This document shows, piece by piece, positions 56,300 to 64,000 of a stretch of 64,000 nt of DNA; the stretch's first letter is position 1, and every line of letters starts with the position of its first letter. The position numbers were made by a program, and so were the translations under genes. The stretch covers positions 62,001-126,000 of the forward strand of contig VGMX01000001.1 in NCBI GenBank assembly GCA_016866305.1, given 5' to 3'. This stretch comes from Chlorobiota bacterium (lineage in GTDB: Bacteria > Bacteroidota > Chlorobiia > Chlorobiales > Chlorobiaceae). Under the pieces are notes generated by a model. The model was not told where the DNA came from. It ran no database searches and saw nothing but the letters and a program-made list of their open reading frames with translations.

Positions 56300-57008
56300 G
56301 CGATGAATGGTCTCTGGTTCTTTGGCCGCTGGTAAGCCCGAAAAGCTCCGCCGCACCAGCTTCGAGACCGGTTTCCTCAAGAGTGACGACCGGAGCGGAT
56401 ATACCGTAACGTTTCAGGAAATGGTGAATTGTTTCGAAGGTATCGTCGCCGATCATCCGGTCGGTTTCCTGGAAACGGTTGTAAACGATGCCCCTGAGCG
56501 AAATACCCCGTTTCAGGCAGGCCTCTATGGAAAGCAGGGTATGGTTGATGCTTCCGAGTCGCGATGAAGCCACCAGCAGCAGCGGGTATCCGGCATCCCG
56601 GATATAGTCTGCAAGCAGAAGATCTCCATTGAGCGGCACCAGCAGCCCACCGGCCCCTTCGAGCAGAATGGTGCCGTAGCGCTGCTGCAGCCTGAACGTT
56701 GCACGCCTGATGGCGGCAGGATCGATGGTACGGTTCCCGATCCTTGCCGAAAGATGTGGTGATGCCGGATAGTCGAACACGTATGGAGAAGTCAGCCCTT
56801 CGATATCTTCCGGCATCAGACCGGTGCCCATGAGCCGCCGGTGTTCGATGATGTCTTCGGCAATCTTGCCGGAGAAGCCGGTCTGCACGAGCTTCTGGGT
56901 TATGACCTGCACACCGCGATCCAGCAGCGCCCTGGCAAGCAGGCCGGTCACAACGGTTTTTCCTGTTCCGGTATCGATGCCCGATACCGCTATGACATTT
57001 CCTTTCAT
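56286..57008 (-). CDS. bioD: Dethiobiotin synthetase
   Basis: A 240-residue ATP-dependent ligase closing the ureido ring of dethiobiotin. [20 protein letters not shown] at the start is the P-loop; QKLVQTG and [16 protein letters not shown] near residue 115 are conserved. The C-terminal stretch is a little longer than in E. coli BioD1. It overlaps bioA at its end and bioC at its start (4 nt), so the genes are translationally coupled. Confidence 0.94.
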   Translation of the reverse strand: MKGNVIAVSGIDTGTGKTVVTGLLARALLDRGVQVITQKLVQTGFSGKIAEDIIEHRRLMGTGLMPEDIEGLTSPYVFDYPASPHLSARIGNRTIDPAAIRRATFRLQQRYGTILLEGAGGLLVPLNGDLLLADYIRDAGYPLLLVASSRLGSINHTLLSIEACLKRGISLRGIVYNRFQETDRMIGDDTFETIHHFLKRYGISAPVVTLEETGLEAGAAELFGLTSGQRTRDHSSHERH

Positions 57009-57787
57009 GACAATGGTTTACGAAAACAGCAGTAGACCGGATGATAGGTAAGATAAACGCCCTCTTCACAGGAATAGGCCTCCTCATATCGACTCAGAAA
57101 GCGCTGATAGCTTCCTTTCGTCCATGTCCGGCGGGCAATGCCGTTAACACCTGTTTTCCTGATGTGGTGCAGCATGGAAACCGGCGAATCGAAAGAAACC
57201 CTGCGGTACTCCTCTTTCAGCACAAGCAGTTCCAGGTAACGGCTCCCGATGGCCCCAAGTCCGGAAAGTTCAGGGTACCTGAGCCCCTCCTCTTCAACTG
57301 CAGCGATCTCAAGCATGTTCAGGCTGCTGAAAGTGCTGAATGCAAGCAGGCCGCCAGGCTTCAGGCAACCGGCCATTTTCCTGAAAAAACCGTCAAGGTC
57401 CGTGAGCCACTGAACCGTGGCATTCGAGACAACCAGATCGAGATCCTCCGGCAGTTCTTCGAGGATTTCGATATCACCCGGGAGAAACGTAAACCGCATA
57501 ATACCCATCCGCCCGGCTTCCCTTGCGACATACCGCTGGCTCTCGGATACAATATCGTTGGCCATGTACGTATCGACGCAACAACGGCTGAGCAGCGCTG
57601 CCGTCAGGGCGCCCGTTCCTGCGCCGACCTCGAGAACCCGACGGAAGCTTCGGGAAGAAGCTGCTGTACAAACCATATCGGCCACCACCAGCGCCATCTC
57701 CTTCTGCACGACGGCATGCTCGCGGTATGAGCCGAGCGCTTTTGCGAACCGCTCCCGGACAAGCCGCTTGTCTATTCCCTGCTGCAT
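57005..57787 (-). CDS. bioC: Malonyl-ACP O-methyltransferase
   Basis: A 260-residue SAM methyltransferase that starts pimelate synthesis by methylating malonyl-ACP. RFAKALGSYREHAVVQKEMA is the BioC N-terminus, VLEVGAGTGALTAALL is the SAM motif, and DLVVSNATVQWLTDLDGFF is a BioC-type later motif. Start at 57787 overlaps bioG by 16 nt. With BioG next door, the BioC-BioG route to pimeloyl-ACP is complete. Confidence 0.9.
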   Translation of the reverse strand: MQQGIDKRLVRERFAKALGSYREHAVVQKEMALVVADMVCTAASSRSFRRVLEVGAGTGALTAALLSRCCVDTYMANDIVSESQRYVAREAGRMGIMRFTFLPGDIEILEELPEDLDLVVSNATVQWLTDLDGFFRKMAGCLKPGGLLAFSTFSSLNMLEIAAVEEEGLRYPELSGLGAIGSRYLELLVLKEEYRRVSFDSPVSMLHHIRKTGVNGIARRTWTKGSYQRFLSRYEEAYSCEEGVYLTYHPVYCCFRKPLS

Positions 57788-58455
57788 GCGAGCACCTCTG
57801 CGAGACCGGCAAGATGAAAAAACGGATAGTGCGGCATATCTGCAATCACCGTCTGCGGGTAGCCTTTCCATGCGGCGTACTGTCGGGATGAGGGAAAGAT
57901 CATGTCCCTGCCTCCTATAATCACGTGATCGTAGCGGAACCCTTCAGGCCGCTCGCCGGCCTGCAGCCTCCGGGAGAAAGCATCAAGTTCCTCCTGCTGG
58001 CATGCCGACGTCCGTTCGGGTTGCACGGAAAGGAAGTGTTCGAGTGCCTCGCCTCCGCCGCACATCCTGCGATTGAACCGATACCGGTTTTCGTCGTTGT
58101 AGGTATCGAGCGTGGCCTGAAACACTGCGGGGTCGATGCCCGCCTCTGGGTCGACAGGCGAAAGCGTGCCGTTTACGGCCACGGCATGCGTTACGGGAGG
58201 AAGCTTCGCATGCACCGCAGACCAGACACCGAAAGACCAGGCGACAACGGTGCGCTTCCGGTAAGCACAGAGGGCATCGCCGATGGCAGCGTCGATCTCC
58301 CCCGAACGGTAGTCATGGAATGCAAGGAGGTCATAGGCCGAAGCCGGGCCGGACAGCGAAGAAAAATAATCGGCAATCCGCCGGTCCATACCCCAGCCGG
58401 AAAAGAAGAGCACCACCTCGTCGGCTCCCTGCCGGATGATCCAGTCGGCATTCAT
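57772..58455 (-). CDS. bioG: Pimeloyl-ACP methyl ester esterase, BioG type (DUF452)
   Basis: A 227-residue alpha/beta hydrolase that frees pimeloyl-ACP from its methyl ester, replacing BioH. VLFFSGWGMDRRIA near the start, the nucleophile elbow AWSFGVWS near residue 73, and the histidine in MPHYPFFHLAG near 210 are as in BioG. Start at 58455 overlaps bioF by 4 nt. Its place inside the bio operon, between bioF and bioC, makes the assignment firm. Confidence 0.9.
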   Translation of the reverse strand: MNADWIIRQGADEVVLFFSGWGMDRRIADYFSSLSGPASAYDLLAFHDYRSGEIDAAIGDALCAYRKRTVVAWSFGVWSAVHAKLPPVTHAVAVNGTLSPVDPEAGIDPAVFQATLDTYNDENRYRFNRRMCGGGEALEHFLSVQPERTSACQQEELDAFSRRLQAGERPEGFRYDHVIIGGRDMIFPSSRQYAAWKGYPQTVIADMPHYPFFHLAGLAEVLACSRE

Positions 58456-59618
58456 GCCTTCTCCGCCTTTACCAGATCGGGAATATACCCGATATCGTCC
58501 CACTGCAGGTTCGCCCTGAGGGAGAGCCGTATTCTCGCGCGGTTTTCCGGAACGGTCGGAGGCCGGACAGCCATGCCGAGCACCCCCGCGCTGCGAAGCG
58601 TACCGGCGAGGCTGACCGCGCTTTCATTACTTCCGGTAATGACCGGTACGATATGGCTCTGGCCTGGCGCCTCGAATCCCTCATCGGCAAGCCTGCCGCG
58701 CAGCATGGAGGAAAGCCTGAGGAGATGTACCCGTTCGCTCTGCATCTGTGTCTGTTTGCGGATGATCATGAGGCTCCAGGCAAGTACCGCAGGGGGAAGC
58801 GCCGTCGTAAAGATAAACGATCGCATGGTATTGACGAGGTAATCGCGAAGAACGGCATCCATCACCGCGTATGCTCCTGTCGAGGCAAACGCTTTCCCGA
58901 AAGTGCCGATGATGATGTCGATGGAGGAAACCGTCCCTGTCGACTCGCACAGGCCAAGCCCGTGATCGCCGAACACGCCGACGCCATGGGCTTCATCGAC
59001 AATCAGCACCGCGCCGTAACGATTCTTCAGTTCCACGAGCTTCCGGAGGTCTGCAAGATCACCATCCATGCTGAACACCGATTCGGTCACGATGAAAATG
59101 TGGCGGTAACGGCCTTGCGATGCGGCAAGCAGTTCTTCGATATGGCTCGTGTCATTGTGCCGGTAGCGCAGGTGCGCCGCTCCGGAAATACTGGTGCCGT
59201 CGATGATGCTTGCATGGTTGAGCCTGTCGGAAAGGATGAGGTCGCCGCGTCCCGCAAGCGCCGGAAGAATGCCGACATTGGCATGGTAGCCGCTGTTGAA
59301 CACAAGGGCCGCCTCTCTGCTGTAAAGCCGCTCAAGCTCTCGCTCGAGCTCATCGTACCAGCGATGGTTCCCTGTCAGGAGACGGGAAGACGAGCTTGTC
59401 ATGGCATACCCGTCCGCCCTGCAGGTATCTCTGAAGGAGTCGCGGAGAAACCGGTCTTCGCCGAGACCGAGATAGTCGTTCGATGAGAGGTTGAGGAGAG
59501 GCTCTCCGTCGACATAAATGTACTTCCCGCTTCGCTCTCCGATATCGGGAAGCGAGCGAAGACGGTTATCGCGACGCAGTCCATCGAGTCGGCCATGGAT
59601 AAAAGCATGAAACGCCAT
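58452..59618 (-). CDS. bioF: 8-amino-7-oxononanoate synthase
   Basis: A 388-residue PLP enzyme condensing pimeloyl-ACP with alanine. NLSSNDYLGLGEDRFLRD, SSSRLLTGNHRWYDELEREL, the VDEAHGVGVFGDHGLG stretch and GTFGKAFASTGAY with the PLP lysine are typical. Size is normal. The start lies 2 nt after bioB; the end overlaps bioG. The reaction comes just before BioA, coded at the end of the same operon. Confidence 0.94.
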   Translation of the reverse strand: MAFHAFIHGRLDGLRRDNRLRSLPDIGERSGKYIYVDGEPLLNLSSNDYLGLGEDRFLRDSFRDTCRADGYAMTSSSSRLLTGNHRWYDELERELERLYSREAALVFNSGYHANVGILPALAGRGDLILSDRLNHASIIDGTSISGAAHLRYRHNDTSHIEELLAASQGRYRHIFIVTESVFSMDGDLADLRKLVELKNRYGAVLIVDEAHGVGVFGDHGLGLCESTGTVSSIDIIIGTFGKAFASTGAYAVMDAVLRDYLVNTMRSFIFTTALPPAVLAWSLMIIRKQTQMQSERVHLLRLSSMLRGRLADEGFEAPGQSHIVPVITGSNESAVSLAGTLRSAGVLGMAVRPPTVPENRARIRLSLRANLQWDDIGYIPDLVKAEKA

Positions 59619-59620
59619 GA

Positions 59621-60634
59621 CTACGACACTCCTCCGCTGAACTGTGCAAGCTGGCCGATAAACGCCCTGTCGGCGGCAACATCACGACCTCTCGTGGTCA
59701 GGTAGCCTCCTGTCAGAAATCCGTTCGCTCCCGAAAGCATGAGAAGCCCCTGAAAATCCTTCATCACGGTCTCGCGCCCGGCAGCGAACTTGATGATTTT
59801 TCGGGGATGCACAAGACGGCAGATCGCAAAGGTCCTGACGATATCGGCAAGACCGGTCGCCGGAGCAGCTTCAAGCGTCGTTCCCTCGATCGGCACCAGT
59901 ACATTGAGGGGAATAACCGCCACATCAAGCTCTGCAAGTGCAAAGATCATGGCGATCCGTTCATGCATGCTCTCTCCAACGCCGATAATGCCGCCGCAAC
60001 AGACCGAAACATGATGTTTCCGGAGCAACCGCACGGTAGCGATTCGCTCATCGATCGAATGGGTGTCGGCGATCAGTTCGCCATACCGGGACGGATCGAC
60101 CTGGATGTTGATATTGTAGTGAGCGATACCGTGCGAGGCAAGCGCTTCGGCAGTCTCCTCGCCAAGTACTCCGAGTGATGCGCAAACATTGAGTCCGGGC
60201 AGTTCATGGTGCAGCCGGTCTATCATGGAAAGAATCCTTCGGAACTCCGCCGTGACCTTCCTGTAGCCGTATCCGCTGGTAACGATGCCGAAATGTGCAA
60301 CGCCCTGTTCAAGCGTTTCCGCGGCCTGACGGAGAACTGCATCCTCACCGGCAAGATCATACACGTCAATCGCTGCGCTGTTGTGACGAGACTGTGCGCA
60401 GAACCGGCAGTTTTCGCCGCACTCACCCGATTTGACGTTCATGATGGAACAGGCATGGATTGCCGCACTCCCGTCTCTGTAGCGGAGCATGACCTTATGG
60501 GCAAGCGAGGCAAGATCGAGCACCGCGTCGCCAGGCAAACAAGCAAGCCGGAACGCAGTTTCCCTGTCAAGCGGTTCCCCCGTATGGAGAACACGGTAGG
60601 CGTCGATGACGTCCTGATGAAGAGCATCGGTCAT
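59621..60634 (-). CDS. bioB: Biotin synthase with non-E. coli auxiliary cluster ligands
   Basis: A 337-residue radical SAM enzyme inserting sulfur into dethiobiotin. The SAM cluster motif is CGENCRFC (C72, C76, C79). Of the ligands of the second cluster in E. coli BioB, two are kept (C151 in NVCASLG and C212 in VCCGGIIG), but the place of Cys97 reads GIVTSGYG and the place of Arg260 is Lys282 (IIKFAAGRE); there is an extra Cys213. The substrate-binding NHNLD reads NINIQ. So the auxiliary cluster must differ, as has been described for some obligate anaerobes. It follows birA by 18 nt and leads the bio genes. Confidence 0.92.
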   Translation of the reverse strand: MTDALHQDVIDAYRVLHTGEPLDRETAFRLACLPGDAVLDLASLAHKVMLRYRDGSAAIHACSIMNVKSGECGENCRFCAQSRHNSAAIDVYDLAGEDAVLRQAAETLEQGVAHFGIVTSGYGYRKVTAEFRRILSMIDRLHHELPGLNVCASLGVLGEETAEALASHGIAHYNINIQVDPSRYGELIADTHSIDERIATVRLLRKHHVSVCCGGIIGVGESMHERIAMIFALAELDVAVIPLNVLVPIEGTTLEAAPATGLADIVRTFAICRLVHPRKIIKFAAGRETVMKDFQGLLMLSGANGFLTGGYLTTRGRDVAADRAFIGQLAQFSGGVS

Positions 60635-60652
60635 AAGATGGTATATGGCGCT

Positions 60653-61642
60653 TCAGTGATAAAAGGTTTTGCCGAGCGATGCCTCACCGGACGCAATCGT
60701 CAACTCCTTGCCCTCTCCGGTCAGCAGCAGGAGTTCGCCTCCCGGGGCAATTCCGGTGACAACTCCTTCCTGCCGGTGTGAAAAACGGTCTATAACCACC
60801 TGCTGTCCATGCAGAACGGAATGCTTCTCGATATCGGACAGAACAAAACCGAGGTCATCCTCCTGCAGCCATTGCAGATACAGCTCTTCGAACCGGTTCA
60901 GCACTCCTGCCAGCAGTTCCGGACGGCAGACAGGCGATCCTGTTTCAAGCAGCAGCGAGGAGGCTTTATCGCGCAGTTCAGTGGGAAATGAGTCCTGATT
61001 GACATTGATGCCGATACCGGCAATAACGAAATGTGCGGTATCGGTATCGGACTGCATCTCACAGAGAACGCCGCAGAGTTTCCTGTCTCCGGCAAGAATA
61101 TCATTTGGCCACTTGATGCCGGTATTGACGTCGGGACAAGCATCGTGGATAGCCCTGCAGATCGCCGCCGCGGCAAGCAGGGGGATTTGCGGAATGCGCG
61201 AAACCGCGATTCTCGGTCGCAGGATCAGCGAAAAGTAGAGGTTGCTTCCCGGCGGAGAAACCCATGTCCGTCCAAGCCGTCCCCGGCCTGCGCTCTGGGT
61301 GTCGGCAACAACAACGGCCCCTTCCGGAGCCCTTTCGACAGCAAGTTTTTTGGCAAGAAGATTGGTTGACTGTGTTTGTTTGTGATAGTGGAGCTCACGC
61401 CCGGCCCGTCTGGTTTCAAGAAACAGGGAGACCTCGGCGGCTGCAGGAGTGCCCGAAAGAGCCTCCAGCCGGTAACCGGAACCGGTTACGGCTGCAATCC
61501 GGCAGCCTGCATCCCTGAGCTGCCCGATATGTTTCCAGACCGCGCTTCTTGAAATGCCGAACTCCCGGCAGAGATCTTCACCCGAAAGATACCCTCGGGA
61601 GGCATGCAAACGTGAAAGAATTCCGGAAGTCAGTGCGTTCAT
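60653..61642 (-). CDS. birA: Biotin protein ligase and biotin repressor
   Basis: A 329-residue class II BirA. Residues 5-60 form a winged helix-turn-helix (EDLCREFGISRSAVWKHI). The ligase core has GRGRLGRTWVSPPGSNLYFS near 120 and GIKWPNDILAGDRKLCGVL near 180, with the C-terminal SH3-like domain after 280. It makes biotinyl-AMP, biotinylates the carboxylase subunit, and in excess biotin binds DNA. The start at 61642 is 32 nt after a matching operator (61675-61706), so it is the first gene of its own regulated operon birA-bioBFGCDA. Confidence 0.93.
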   Translation of the reverse strand: MNALTSGILSRLHASRGYLSGEDLCREFGISRSAVWKHIGQLRDAGCRIAAVTGSGYRLEALSGTPAAAEVSLFLETRRAGRELHYHKQTQSTNLLAKKLAVERAPEGAVVVADTQSAGRGRLGRTWVSPPGSNLYFSLILRPRIAVSRIPQIPLLAAAAICRAIHDACPDVNTGIKWPNDILAGDRKLCGVLCEMQSDTDTAHFVIAGIGINVNQDSFPTELRDKASSLLLETGSPVCRPELLAGVLNRFEELYLQWLQEDDLGFVLSDIEKHSVLHGQQVVIDRFSHRQEGVVTGIAPGGELLLLTGEGKELTIASGEASLGKTFYH

Positions 61643-61674
61643 AAACCAAAAAAGACTTATGGCAAAAAACCCTG

Positions 61675-61706
61675 TTGTCAACCGGAATTTAGGTTATGGT
61701 TGACAA
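61675..61706 (-). promoter_or_regulatory. BirA operator of the biotin operon
   Basis: TTGTCAACC and GGTTGACAA, exact inverted repeats spaced by 14 nt, agree with the known BirA box (TTGTAAACC-N14/15-GGTTTACAA type). It lies 32 nt before the birA start. On the minus strand TTGACA in it could be a -35 box with TAAGTC 16 nt on, so a bound repressor would block transcription. Confidence 0.88.
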
Positions 61707-61720
61707 CAATCCAATACAGA

Positions 61721-61747
61721 AAAAAGGCGCCGGAAAACAGCGCCTTT
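61721..61747 (-). terminator. Rho-independent terminator after the amidase gene
   Basis: An 8-bp stem AAAGGCGC with GCGCCTTT and a 9-nt loop, followed on the minus strand by further T. It lies 15 nt past the amidase stop and just before the BirA operator, separating the two units. Confidence 0.8.
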
Positions 61748-61761
61748 CTCCCGTCGGTTGG

Positions 61762-63495
61762 CTAACGGTCCATCGTCGCGAGCCGAGCTCGTTCATAATC
61801 TTTTCTGTAGCTTTCCAGGCCTGAAAAGATTCTGTATGCAATTTTTGTCTGTTCCTGCCGATCCCGAAGGATTCTCTCCTCCTCGGAATTGGAGAGATAA
61901 CCTGTTTCAACCAGAATGCTCGGCATGGAAGGGGTCCACAACACCATGAAACCGGCCTGGCGCACTCCTCGTCCATTGGTGCTGTTGGGGCGGTCGATGC
62001 GGTTCTGCACTTCGATTGCAAGATCGGCCGACTGCTTGGCGAAAGCGCTCTGCGCCATGCTGCTCATGATGAGATACTCGGCAGTAAACCCCTTGTACCG
62101 CTCCTTGTAATCGGCTTCCTTGGTGATAACCGAGTTTTCGAACATGGCGACATCGAGAGCATCCTTGGTCTTGTGCGGTCCGAGAATGTACACTTCCGAA
62201 CCCTTTACGGTTTTCCGCTTTGTCGCATTGCAGTGTACGCTCACAAAAAGCTTGCCGCCATTCCGGTTGGCAATTCTTCCCCGTTCATGCAGGGGGATGA
62301 AGCGATCATCCTTTCTGGTGAAAACAACCCGGACATCAGGCCACTTCTTCTCGATAATGTTGCCGAGATCCCGAACGATGTTGAGTGCAACATCCTTCTC
62401 CCTTGTACCACGGCCGCCAATCGCTCCGGGATCATGGCCCCCATGGCCGGCGTCGAGCACGATGACATTGAGTTTCCATTTTTCAACATCGCTGCTGAGC
62501 ACTTTGGCGATCTGCAGATCCTTCTCTTTCTGGCGTATTCCCTCGACATCCGCCTCGCTCATCACATAAACCAGATAGCGATTGTTTTTCTCGTCACGCT
62601 GGAAATCAACGGTCTTGATCCTGTACCCCATATTGTCAAGTCCAAGAGCGAAACGCAGCTCCCCGGTAGCGGCAGGAGAGGGCACCGGGGTGATCGATTT
62701 CACAAGGCCTCCGCTGAAAAGTTTTGTCAGGGCATCGACGTTGCACGATGCACCCTGGAATACAAGATATGCCCGGCCGGCCTCATCCGGCTTCTTGAGT
62801 TCTGCCCTGACAGCCTTTCCCGATGCGGTAAAGACAATAACCGCACCGTTGGCCTTGTTTTCAACATTGACTCCCTTGATTACGGTACCCGGTTCGAGAG
62901 GAATCTTTTTGCCATCAACCGAAACGACCTCATCCCCCGGCTTCGTCACCCCGACATATCCCACGGAGTCACCAAGCCTCGTGCCCGACAGCCAGGCAGT
63001 CATGATACCCGAAGAATAGTCGTAAACGACATCCTTGTCGAGCCAGAGCGTGAAAAGCCGGCAGGCCTGAAGCACGGGAAGGAACAGCTTTCCGTCGAGG
63101 AGCATCGGCGCCGCCTGCAGCTGAATGACCCGTTTCGTACGCTGTGCGTCTTTGGGCACGATCAGCGCGAAATTGTTGTCGCTCCGTATCTGGCAGCTGC
63201 TCCCGGGAGCCGCTTCGGTTTCCTCCAGGAGAAGTACGCCGGACTCCTGCCGGGAACTGAGACGAAGAGCCCGTGCAAAGGATTCGAGATCGATCAGAAG
63301 GCCACTGTCGGTTCTTCGGGCAAGAACCTTGATGGTATATCCCTGCTCGTTGCCGCTGGTTACCCGCAGAGGAACAGTCGTCTCCTCGAAACGGGTGAAA
63401 GAGGATGCAGCTTCTGCTGCCGGAGCACAAAAAGCCGCGATCATCACCAGAAATGCTGCGATGCGGACACCGGTTCGGAAAACAAATCGTATCAT
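61762..63495 (-). CDS. N-acetylmuramoyl-L-alanine amidase (Amidase_3)
   Basis: A 577-residue exported zinc amidase cleaving cell-wall cross-link stems from muramic acid. Start at 63495 gives a signal peptide (FRTGVRIAAFLVMIAAFCAP, then AAEA). Residues about 45-190 look like a copper-amine-oxidase-like stalk domain, followed by an AMIN-like beta domain. The catalytic domain begins near 355: VIVLDAGHGGHDPGAIG with zinc histidine, KDVALNIVRDLG with Glu, FVSVHCNATK with histidine, and SILVETGYLSN with the catalytic Glu. The open frame to 63726 lacks support. A terminator follows. Confidence 0.9.
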   Translation of the reverse strand: MIRFVFRTGVRIAAFLVMIAAFCAPAAEAASSFTRFEETTVPLRVTSGNEQGYTIKVLARRTDSGLLIDLESFARALRLSSRQESGVLLLEETEAAPGSSCQIRSDNNFALIVPKDAQRTKRVIQLQAAPMLLDGKLFLPVLQACRLFTLWLDKDVVYDYSSGIMTAWLSGTRLGDSVGYVGVTKPGDEVVSVDGKKIPLEPGTVIKGVNVENKANGAVIVFTASGKAVRAELKKPDEAGRAYLVFQGASCNVDALTKLFSGGLVKSITPVPSPAATGELRFALGLDNMGYRIKTVDFQRDEKNNRYLVYVMSEADVEGIRQKEKDLQIAKVLSSDVEKWKLNVIVLDAGHGGHDPGAIGGRGTREKDVALNIVRDLGNIIEKKWPDVRVVFTRKDDRFIPLHERGRIANRNGGKLFVSVHCNATKRKTVKGSEVYILGPHKTKDALDVAMFENSVITKEADYKERYKGFTAEYLIMSSMAQSAFAKQSADLAIEVQNRIDRPNSTNGRGVRQAGFMVLWTPSMPSILVETGYLSNSEEERILRDRQEQTKIAYRIFSGLESYRKDYERARLATMDR

Positions 63496-63716
63496 GAGGA
63501 GCTGTGCTTGTTGCTGTACAGTAACGATATCAATAATAATATATAATTGTATTCTTTCCGATATTGTCCGCATCTGTGTTCCCCGGTAATGCATGGCCTG
63601 AGCCCACGGGAATTTGTTTTTTGGCAGGTAACACCTATCTTTTTTCAAATTTTCCGGGATACCGTCCAGCCGCGCGGTACCCTTCATGATAACCTCCTTA
63701 GTGCAGGGATCCTTCA

Positions 63717-64000
63717 ATGGCATCAAAAACAGAAGCCCTTTCGGCCAGAAACAGAACCCTTATTGTCGTTGAATCCCCTTCAAAGGCAAAAACCATCAAC
63801 AAGTATCTGGGCGACCGCTACACGGTTTTCGCTTCGGTTGGCCACATCAAGGATCTTCCGAAGCGGGAGATCGGCCTTGATTTCGATCATCACTATGAGC
63901 CCCGCTATGAGATCATCGCCGGCAAGGAAAAAGTCGTGCGGCAACTGAAAAAACTTGCCGGTGAAGCGGATTCGGTGCTTATCGCCACCGACCCTGACCG
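63717..64000 (+). CDS. topA: DNA topoisomerase I, N-terminal part
   Basis: Partial gene running off the right edge; 94 codons are seen from ATG 63717. TLIVVESPSKAKTINKYLG is the Toprim start of type IA topoisomerases with the catalytic Glu, and SVGHIKDLPKREIGLD and IATDPDR follow in the usual order. It relaxes negative supercoils. A moderate AGGGAT ribosome binding site precedes the ATG. It is divergent from the amidase gene, with about 220 bp between them. Confidence 0.93.
   Translation, partial: MASKTEALSARNRTLIVVESPSKAKTINKYLGDRYTVFASVGHIKDLPKREIGLDFDHHYEPRYEIIAGKEKVVRQLKKLAGEADSVLIATDPD

Noticed and set aside
62173..63546. 457-codon plus-strand open frame opposite the amidase
   Set aside because: Antisense shadow of a clear amidase; no ribosome binding site or family features.
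1..64000. CRISPR arrays, rRNA operons, complete tRNA genes
   Set aside because: No regularly spaced identical repeats, no rRNA segments and no complete cloverleaf were seen; only the tRNA 3' fragment at 30278-30318.

Overview
The window looks like chromosomal DNA of a green sulfur bacterium (Chlorobiaceae: Chlorobium, Chlorobaculum or a close relative). The support is a sulfide:quinone reductase-like flavoprotein, a ClpB that consists only of its C-terminal half, a PPi-type phosphofructokinase beside an alpha-glucan phosphorylase, a two-subunit biotin-dependent carboxylase and a complete biotin operon suited to an anaerobe. This is an inference from gene content; no rRNA is present and the species cannot be read from the window.

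Layout. 1-16.7 kb is housekeeping: a partial ThpR-like phosphodiesterase, TerC, Kup, a DUF3298 lipoprotein, two ferritin-fold proteins, a metallophosphoesterase, glucan phosphorylase, PyrD, a DUF4407 protein, IspF, an FtsX-type permease, PPi-phosphofructokinase, IlvE and HolB. 16.8-20.0 kb is a two-gene minus-strand operon: a protein with a nucleoside-deoxyribosyltransferase/TIR-like domain, TPR-type helices and a SLOG-like domain, followed by a patatin phospholipase. It has the shape of an abortive-infection module and is my best candidate for an undescribed system. 20.2-23.8 kb encodes the biotin-dependent carboxylase pair.

24.0-34.3 kb is accessory and scarred. It holds an iron-type alcohol dehydrogenase pseudogene, a radical SAM gene apparently cut in two by an inversion, intact mgsA and a radical SAM/SPASM gene, an IS200-like RAYT element with perfect 13-bp inverted ends, a DCC thiol-disulfide protein, a methyltransferase, the 3' third of a tRNA gene (probable att remnant), an antitoxin with a frameshifted RelE/HigB-type toxin, and a primase-helicase of the TOTE type. 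Its right part is visibly more AT-rich than the flanks.

34.4-64 kb returns to core functions: the SQR-like flavoprotein followed by a 38-codon small ORF, RuvX, the pyrE-tyrA-nadK-unknown operon, kdsA with a KdsC-like protein that has lost its nucleophile, C-terminal ClpB-NagZ-SixA, gpsA-plsY, purM, lysC, NlpC/P60, prmA-ppx, an acyl-CoA ligase with a THUMP-like methyltransferase, and the biotin operon birA-bioB-bioF-bioG-bioC-bioD-bioA. A clear BirA operator (61675-61706) lies upstream of birA. The window ends with a cell-wall amidase and the start of topA. Biotin made by this operon would serve the carboxylase at 20.2-23.8 kb, attached by BirA.
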